From Bacteroidota bacterium (GTDB lineage: Bacteria > Bacteroidota > Bacteroidia > NORP154): a DNA stretch of 10,807 nt. The stretch lies in contig NVRZ01000088.1 of assembly GCA_002401055.1 (NCBI GenBank), forward strand, positions 1-10,807, written 5' to 3'. Position 1 is the stretch's first letter, and every line of letters begins with the position of its first letter. The translations under genes were made by a program, and so were the position numbers. Positions 6,131 through 10,807 of this stretch are shown piece after piece. A model generated the notes under the pieces. That model made no database searches and was not told the DNA's origin. It worked only from the letters and a program-made list of their open reading frames with translations.

Positions 6131-7930
6131 ATGGGAACTGACGAAGCAACAATAACAAAAGCACTTAAAGGAGGCGAATTTCTGATTGCAGAAACCAAAG
6201 CCGAAGACATTTTTATTCCGGAACAATGGGATGAGGAACAGCAAATGATTGCACAATCTAATCGTGATTTCTTGCAACAAGAGGTTTGGCCCCTACTCGA
6301 AGAAATCGATGCCCAACAAGAGGGTTTGGTTGTTTCAATACTAAAAAAAGCAGGTGAATTAGGCCTATTGGGAGTTTCCTTGCCCGAAGAATACGGTGGA
6401 TTTGGTAAAGATTTTAATACCTCTTTATTGGCAACTGAAGCAAATGGTTCTGGCCACTCATTTACTGTTTCTATGGCAGCTCATACGGGAATTGGCACCT
6501 TGCCAATCTATTATTATGGAAATAAAGAGCAGAAGGAGAAGTATTTACCAGCATTGGCTTCGGGAGAGTATTTTGCCGCATATTGTTTGACCGAACCAAG
6601 CTCCGGATCAGATGCCAACTCTGGAAAAACAAAAGCTATGCCGAGCAGCGATGGCAAACATTATGTCATCAACGGACAAAAGATGTGGATCACGAACGCT
6701 GGATTTGCGGAGATATTTATCGTGTTTGCTAAAATTGAGGATGATAAAAACCTAAGCGCATTTATTGTTGAAAAAGCATTTGGCGGTATTACATTAAATC
6801 CTGAGGAACACAAAATGGGTATCAAAGGCTCTTCAACTCGACAGGTTTTCTTTAATGACTGTAATGTACCAGTAGAGAATTTATTGGGAGAGAGAGAGCA
6901 GGGATTTAAAATTGCATTGAATATTTTAAATATTGGTAGAATCAAATTGGCTGCTGCCTGTATGGGAGGCTGTAAGAACATTATCACCCTATCTGTGCGA
7001 TATGCCAACGAGAGGGAACAATTTGGAAAACCGATCTCCTCATACGGTGCTATTCAATATAAGATAGCAGAACAGGCCATAAGAACTTTTGTGACGGAAT
7101 CGGCAACTTACCGTTGTGGACAAAACATAGACGATGCTATAAAATCCTATATGGATGAAGGAATGGACCTGGAATCAGCCCAGCTAAAAGGTGTAGAGCA
7201 GTTTGCTATTGAAGCAGCCTTGCTTAAGGTATTTGGTTCAGAAGTACTAGATTATGTATCTGATGAAGGTGTTCAGATATACGGCGGAATGGGATATTCT
7301 GCGGATGCTCCGATGGAAAGGGCATACAGGGATGCGAGAATAAACAGAATTTTTGAAGGCACCAATGAAATTAACAGAATGCTTACCGTGGATATGCTCA
7401 TGAAGCGTGCAATGAAAGGCGAGTTAGACATAATGGGACCAGCCAAAGCGGTAGGTGAGGAACTGATGGCAGTACCTGACTTCGGAGGCATGGATGATTC
7501 TCTGTTTGCTGCAGAAAAACGATACGTTGCCGGAATGAAAAAGGCTGTATTGATGGTTGCAGGATCCGCAGCGCAAAAATTAATGATGGAACTGGCCAAC
7601 GAACAGGAAATCCTAATGAACCTGGCAGACATGATAATGGATACCTACGCAGCTGAATCTGTTCAGCTTAGGGTAGAAAAGATGGTGGGGATGGCTAGCG
7701 AGGAGAGCTGTAAGGAACAATTGGATATAATGCGCGTGTTTATCACTGATGCAGGTGACAGAATAAACAAAGCTGGAAAGGATGCTCTGAATGCCTTTGC
7801 AGAGGGCGATGAGCTTCGTATAATGCTTATGGGCATGAAACGATTCACCAAACAGGAACCATTCAATACCAAAGAGGCGCGAAGGAGAATTGCTGCACGA
7901 ATTATTGATGAAAATCAATACGCCTACTAA
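6131..7930 (+). CDS. fadE: Acyl-CoA dehydrogenase, long-chain / VLCAD-like (FadE/YusJ type)
   Basis: This FAD enzyme makes trans-2-enoyl-CoA from acyl-CoA and passes electrons to electron-transfer flavoprotein, the first step of beta-oxidation. The ACAD core occupies about residues 35-430: YCLTEPSSGSDA (151-162), flavin-site MWITNAG (185-191), an RxxFG-type element REQFGKPI (295-302), YGGMGY (384-389) and IFEGTNEINR (407-416). Glu409 aligns with the catalytic base of medium- and very-long-chain ACADs. Residues 332-356 form an insertion relative to the short ACADs. A C-terminal helical extension of about 170 residues (430-599) makes it VLCAD/ACAD9-like and similar in size to Bacillus FadE (YusJ, about 594). 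Long-chain preference is inferred from this architecture. It is the last gene of the unit, 39 bp after the thiolase gene, and is followed by the repeat hairpin. No electron-transfer flavoprotein or acyl-CoA synthetase gene is in the window. Confidence 0.93.
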   Translation: MGTDEATITKALKGGEFLIAETKAEDIFIPEQWDEEQQMIAQSNRDFLQQEVWPLLEEIDAQQEGLVVSILKKAGELGLLGVSLPEEYGGFGKDFNTSLLATEANGSGHSFTVSMAAHTGIGTLPIYYYGNKEQKEKYLPALASGEYFAAYCLTEPSSGSDANSGKTKAMPSSDGKHYVINGQKMWITNAGFAEIFIVFAKIEDDKNLSAFIVEKAFGGITLNPEEHKMGIKGSSTRQVFFNDCNVPVENLLGEREQGFKIALNILNIGRIKLAAACMGGCKNIITLSVRYANEREQFGKPISSYGAIQYKIAEQAIRTFVTESATYRCGQNIDDAIKSYMDEGMDLESAQLKGVEQFAIEAALLKVFGSEVLDYVSDEGVQIYGGMGYSADAPMERAYRDARINRIFEGTNEINRMLTVDMLMKRAMKGELDIMGPAKAVGEELMAVPDFGGMDDSLFAAEKRYVAGMKKAVLMVAGSAAQKLMMELANEQEILMNLADMIMDTYAAESVQLRVEKMVGMASEESCKEQLDIMRVFITDAGDRINKAGKDALNAFAEGDELRIMLMGMKRFTKQEPFNTKEARRRIAARIIDENQYAY

Positions 7931-7941
7931 TTAGTTTCTAC

Positions 7942-8039
7942 GATTGTAATTCTGAGCAACGCTTTGATTGTAATTCTGAGCACAGCGAAGAATCTAGACA
8001 TTGAGAAGAGTAAGATTCTTGGCTCCGCTCAGAATTACA
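7942..8039. repeat. REP-like element: tandem 17-bp direct repeat plus 27-bp inverted repeat
   Basis: GATTGTAATTCTGAGCA occurs at 7942-7958 and 7966-7982, a 24-bp period. The second copy starts a near-perfect inverted repeat: arm 7969-7995 pairs with 8013-8039 over 27 bp with three mismatches (7982/8026, 7983/8025 and 7987/8021) around a 17-nt loop. The arms carry TTCTGAGC and GAAGAATCT, a signature I recall as a high-copy intergenic repeat in many Bacteroidota genomes. It begins 11 bases after the fadE stop. The first 17-bp copy looks like a partial second unit. Transcribed, it would form a strong stem at the 3' end of the fad mRNA; there is no T-tract, so it is not by itself a classic terminator. 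Confidence 0.75.
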
Positions 8040-8041
8040 TA

Positions 8042-8077
8042 TAAAAAAAGGGGCAATCTCAATGAGAAAGCCCCTTT
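8042..8077 (-). terminator. Rho-independent terminator for the minus-strand propeller gene
   Basis: An 8-bp perfect stem AAAGGGGC (8047-8054) / GCCCCTTT (8070-8077) encloses a smaller stem TCTC/GAGA (8057-8060 with 8064-8067). Read on the minus strand the hairpin is followed by an uninterrupted T-tract and then TAT, a textbook intrinsic terminator about 30 bp past the stop codon at 8105. On the plus strand only TTT and then mixed sequence follow, so termination of the fad operon here would be weaker, though the convergent layout suggests it may serve both directions. Confidence 0.85.
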
Positions 8078-8104
8078 CATATGCAATGTTCTTTTGTGTA
8101 TGTA

Positions 8105-10807
8105 TTACTCTACCACCACCACCTTCGTAGTTGCCGAAGCACTAGAAGAGCTGAGCTGAACGAAATATGTTCCAGCACCCAACTCATTCATTGAAACTGC
8201 TACAGTGTGTACACCAGCAGACTTTTTGCCAAGTGCCACCACATCAACCAGTTTACCGCTGATGTTATAAATCTTTAGCAAGACAACTTCTGACACTGTC
8301 ATGGTGAAGCTCAGGTTACCCATTCCATTAACAACAGGATTTGGATAGAATTCCATCTCAATTGTGGGAAGAATAGGTTCGTCTTCAATCCCTACAGGCA
8401 GCTCACACGCTTCTGTAGCTTGAGAATCTGCATACATAGTTTCTTTAAAGATACCTCGCCCATGAGTGGCAACATAAATAACTCCTTCATTAATTACACC
8501 TGTACACTTGTCATTTTTATGTAACTGCTGTATGAGCATAAAACTCGGTACTCTTGCCATCCCAGTATTTTCTTCTATCCAAGTAGGAGATGCGTCAAAT
8601 CCGTTATCTGTAGTAAATATTCCATACTCAGTAGCCAGAATAATTCTGTTAGAATCATGCATCTCAATAAGCGCATCATATACCGGCATTGCTGGCAAAT
8701 CACCCTGAATTGAGCTAAAGCTACCAGTACCAAGCGCGTTGTTTGATCTCCTAACATATGTTGTATTACCATAATTACCCAACGTAATAACCACATTGTT
8801 TGCATTGTTAGGATCAACGCTTAGTCCTGTAAGGAACTGAGCGCCACTATATAAAGACTGTTGGACAATAGAATTAGGAATAGTTGGCGTGTTGCCTGGT
8901 GTGGTCTTGGTAGACGGATCTCCAGGTACAATTCCATTAATTCCTGAAATCCTTGATAGTTGGCCAGAACCTCCACGGCCCACAAAAATCACATCACCAT
9001 CTTTAGAGAATTCAATACAGGTAGCTCCTCCTGATGAAGATAGTTTATACCATTCAGGCACATCTGAGAAATCCAGCACATTCTTGCACATCCATACTCC
9101 AGAACCCAAACCAACAAAAAACTTGCTCTGAACAAGATCTTTAATATATAAGGTATCGTTTACAGAAATTGGTACCGATGTCACATACTCAAATGGGAAT
9201 CCGCTGTTGCTACTTGGAATATACATAGTAGCACCCGCTGAATAGGTTTGATCTGCAATAAATTGAACTTTTTCCTTACTTGCAGTGTCGTTAAAACTCT
9301 CCCAAAGCACCAAAGGTGTTACCCATGCTCCGTCATAGTCGCCAGTTCCACCAGGCACATCATCACAGTCACCATTGCACATGATGGAAGGCCCTACGAA
9401 AAATCCACCAGCCCCAGATCCATGATCTGGAGATCGCTTTGCATCACCTCCTTGCGACTCCCAAAAGAAAGCACCTGGATTAATTACAGAAAATTGCATA
9501 TAGCCACCATCACCACTTGGCAAATTATACACTTGCGATCTAGTTGTGTTGCCTGTGAAATCGATAAAAGGATTGCCATTATCCTGCGTACCTCCGGCCA
9601 CCCATCCCTCCCTAGAAGTTCCCATAGCATAAAATTGAGTTACACTATAGCCCGTATTAAAAGTAATGTATGTCTTGCTTCCATTAATATTAAAGACGGA
9701 AACACCACCATCCGAACCTATATAATAGTAAGGAGCTTCGGAATAATTAGGGCTAAAGGTTACAACATGCTTATCCGCATGAACGTAGAGTCCACTACCA
9801 AAACCGCCCGTTAATGCAACCGGACCCCAGGTATTATCAGGACCATTCCAAGCATAAAGTTGAACACCACCAACTAAAACATGCTCTCTGTTATCTGGAA
9901 ACACACCCAATAACAGATCATAATATCCTTGGTCGCCGAAAACCGGATCATTTGGTACACCTGGTACAATCACAATAAAGCTGGCTCCACCATTTTTAGA
10001 TTGATACAAATTATGAAGCCCCCCTGAAGTTGCACATATGTATACGTAATCCGGGTCCGAAGGAGCAAAAGAAAACTCAATTCTACTTGCGCCGGAAATT
10101 CCAGCTAACTTAGTACTCACAGACTCAAAATCAGTTTGTCCAGCCCTTAACATCCAAGCAATTCCGCTGCTTCCAGCTCCAACTGCTCCGTTGCTTGCTA
10201 CTTTTACATCCTGAAAACTTGACGTATTATAAATAGGGGTGGTTGAAGGACAATTTACACAAATAGCATTTGTCCAGGTAGTTCCGCTATCAACGGAGTA
10301 GTGCAATCCACTGTTTGTTGCGGCCCATAATTTTAAAGGGTCAACAGGATCTGCTGCCAACCTGTTTACGAATGCCCAAGCCATTCCAGTATTGTTAGGA
10401 CTATTTGGCAAAGTTGAAGGAAGTTGCCTGAATGTGTTGCCACCATCAGTAGATTTAAAAACTCCTCTTCCAAGCATAGCAGGCGTACCTAAGGTGCCTT
10501 GTCCATTCGCTCCAGCAAACGACTCACCTGTACCAAAATATATGTCGCCATTCGTAGTTTGTGTAATACTTGCAACGGCCAGGCTTAGATTATGATCATC
10601 ATACGGAGACCAGGAATAACCAGCGGTATTTGAGATCCAAAGCCCTCCTGCAACACTTCCAGCATATACTCGCAAAGGGTTGTCTTTATCGATAAGAATG
10701 CATCTTGTTCTTCCCCCTACATTATCTGGTCCCATCTCTGACCAATTCAGTCCCAATGCTGCGGTTTTTTGAGCTTTTCCAAAATTCCGAACTGCTTCAT
10801 CTGCTTC
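8105..10807 (-). CDS. Secreted Asp-box beta-propeller protein with T9SS type A sorting domain (N-terminus cut by window)
   Basis: The reading frame is open to the right edge. The visible part is 900 codons, and a TTG at about 10756 is an internal Leu codon with 17 more in-frame codons before the edge, so the true start and signal peptide lie outside. The body resembles sortilin/Vps10- or BNR-type propellers: Asp-box-like motifs (visible-fragment numbering) SNTAGYSW (59-66), STDGGNTF (119-126), SVDSGTTW (171-178) and SKNGGASF (270-277), with blade-end patterns such as YAGSVAGGLW (48-57) and VATHGRGIFK (779-788). About residues 814-900 form the type A sorting domain: FYPNPVVN, LLKIYNISGKLV, GTYFVQL and the final VVVVE. 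That domain directs export through the outer membrane by the type IX system and is usually removed or exchanged for an anchor. No catalytic residues of a known glycosidase or peptidase are recognised, so substrate and activity are unknown; adhesion or polymer binding is possible. It converges on the fad operon. Confidence 0.88.
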   Translation of the reverse strand, partial: EADEAVRNFGKAQKTAALGLNWSEMGPDNVGGRTRCILIDKDNPLRVYAGSVAGGLWISNTAGYSWSPYDDHNLSLAVASITQTTNGDIYFGTGESFAGANGQGTLGTPAMLGRGVFKSTDGGNTFRQLPSTLPNSPNNTGMAWAFVNRLAADPVDPLKLWAATNSGLHYSVDSGTTWTNAICVNCPSTTPIYNTSSFQDVKVASNGAVGAGSSGIAWMLRAGQTDFESVSTKLAGISGASRIEFSFAPSDPDYVYICATSGGLHNLYQSKNGGASFIVIVPGVPNDPVFGDQGYYDLLLGVFPDNREHVLVGGVQLYAWNGPDNTWGPVALTGGFGSGLYVHADKHVVTFSPNYSEAPYYYIGSDGGVSVFNINGSKTYITFNTGYSVTQFYAMGTSREGWVAGGTQDNGNPFIDFTGNTTRSQVYNLPSGDGGYMQFSVINPGAFFWESQGGDAKRSPDHGSGAGGFFVGPSIMCNGDCDDVPGGTGDYDGAWVTPLVLWESFNDTASKEKVQFIADQTYSAGATMYIPSSNSGFPFEYVTSVPISVNDTLYIKDLVQSKFFVGLGSGVWMCKNVLDFSDVPEWYKLSSSGGATCIEFSKDGDVIFVGRGGSGQLSRISGINGIVPGDPSTKTTPGNTPTIPNSIVQQSLYSGAQFLTGLSVDPNNANNVVITLGNYGNTTYVRRSNNALGTGSFSSIQGDLPAMPVYDALIEMHDSNRIILATEYGIFTTDNGFDASPTWIEENTGMARVPSFMLIQQLHKNDKCTGVINEGVIYVATHGRGIFKETMYADSQATEACELPVGIEDEPILPTIEMEFYPNPVVNGMGNLSFTMTVSEVVLLKIYNISGKLVDVVALGKKSAGVHTVAVSMNELGAGTYFVQLSSSSASATTKVVVVE

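Noticed and set aside
7273..7632. Minus-strand open frame of 119 codons within fadE
   Set aside because: It is antisense to the catalytic and C-terminal part of FadE, with no recognisable motif and no promoter.
7942..7982. Two 17-bp direct repeats at a 24-bp period as a mini-CRISPR
   Set aside because: Only two copies, a 7-bp spacer, no leader and no cas gene; the copies belong to a REP-like inverted repeat.
9248..9814. 188-codon plus-strand open frame opposite the propeller gene
   Set aside because: Its product is low-complexity, rich in Arg, Ile and Ser, matches no family I know, and lies wholly antisense to a strongly supported coding region.
10754..10756. TTG at this point as the start codon of the propeller gene
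   Set aside because: The frame continues without a stop for 17 more codons to the window edge, no signal peptide is present after the TTG, and a T9SS cargo protein needs one. The gene is truncated by the window, not started here.
1..10807. A new multi-gene defence, secretion or biosynthetic system
   Set aside because: Every intact gene falls into a well-known family with intact active-site motifs; the unusual aspects are limited to one extra domain, control-region palindromes and a repeat element.

Overview
The window looks like a chromosomal segment of a Bacteroidota bacterium. Lineage signs are a C-terminal type IX secretion sorting domain on the last gene, an exact TAnnTTTG -7 box ahead of the marR gene, start codons without Shine-Dalgarno sequences, AT-rich DNA, and an intergenic hairpin with the TTCTGAGC...GAAGAATCT signature that I recall as common in this phylum. 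I cannot resolve the order or genus; Flavobacteriales or Cytophagales-like lineages are plausible. No mobile element, RNA gene, CRISPR array or defence system was found.

Layout. (1) 129-1670 (+): a class I HMG-CoA reductase with an extra N-terminal beta-rich domain of about 120 residues. (2) 1671-1985: a 315-bp intergenic region unusually rich in short palindromes, ending in a promoter with an 18-bp operator-like palindrome. (3) 1986-7930 (+): a compact four-gene unit of a MarR regulator, a fused 3-hydroxyacyl-CoA dehydrogenase/enoyl-CoA hydratase (FadN type), a thiolase (FadA) and a VLCAD-like acyl-CoA dehydrogenase (FadE). Gaps within it are 24, 23 and 39 bp. (4) 7931-8104: a dispersed-repeat-like hairpin and a rho-independent terminator between convergent genes. 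(5) 8105 to the right edge (-): a large secreted beta-propeller (Asp-box) protein ending in a T9SS type A sorting domain, cut off at its N-terminus by the window edge.

How they work together. FadE, FadN and FadA supply all four chemical steps of a beta-oxidation cycle: dehydrogenation, hydration, second dehydrogenation and thiolysis. The enzyme order is the same as in the Bacillus subtilis fadN-fadA-fadE operon, but here a MarR protein heads the unit and probably represses it from the palindrome overlapping its own promoter, with an acyl-CoA or fatty acid as the likely inducer (inference). The upstream HMG-CoA reductase draws on the same acetyl-CoA pool for isoprenoids but appears to be a separate transcription unit. 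The propeller protein is functionally unrelated.

The most noteworthy points are the N-terminal domain of the HMG-CoA reductase, which resembles the small beta subunit of C-glycoside deglycosidases, and the multi-palindrome control region of the beta-oxidation operon. I found no clear candidate for a wholly new multi-gene system.
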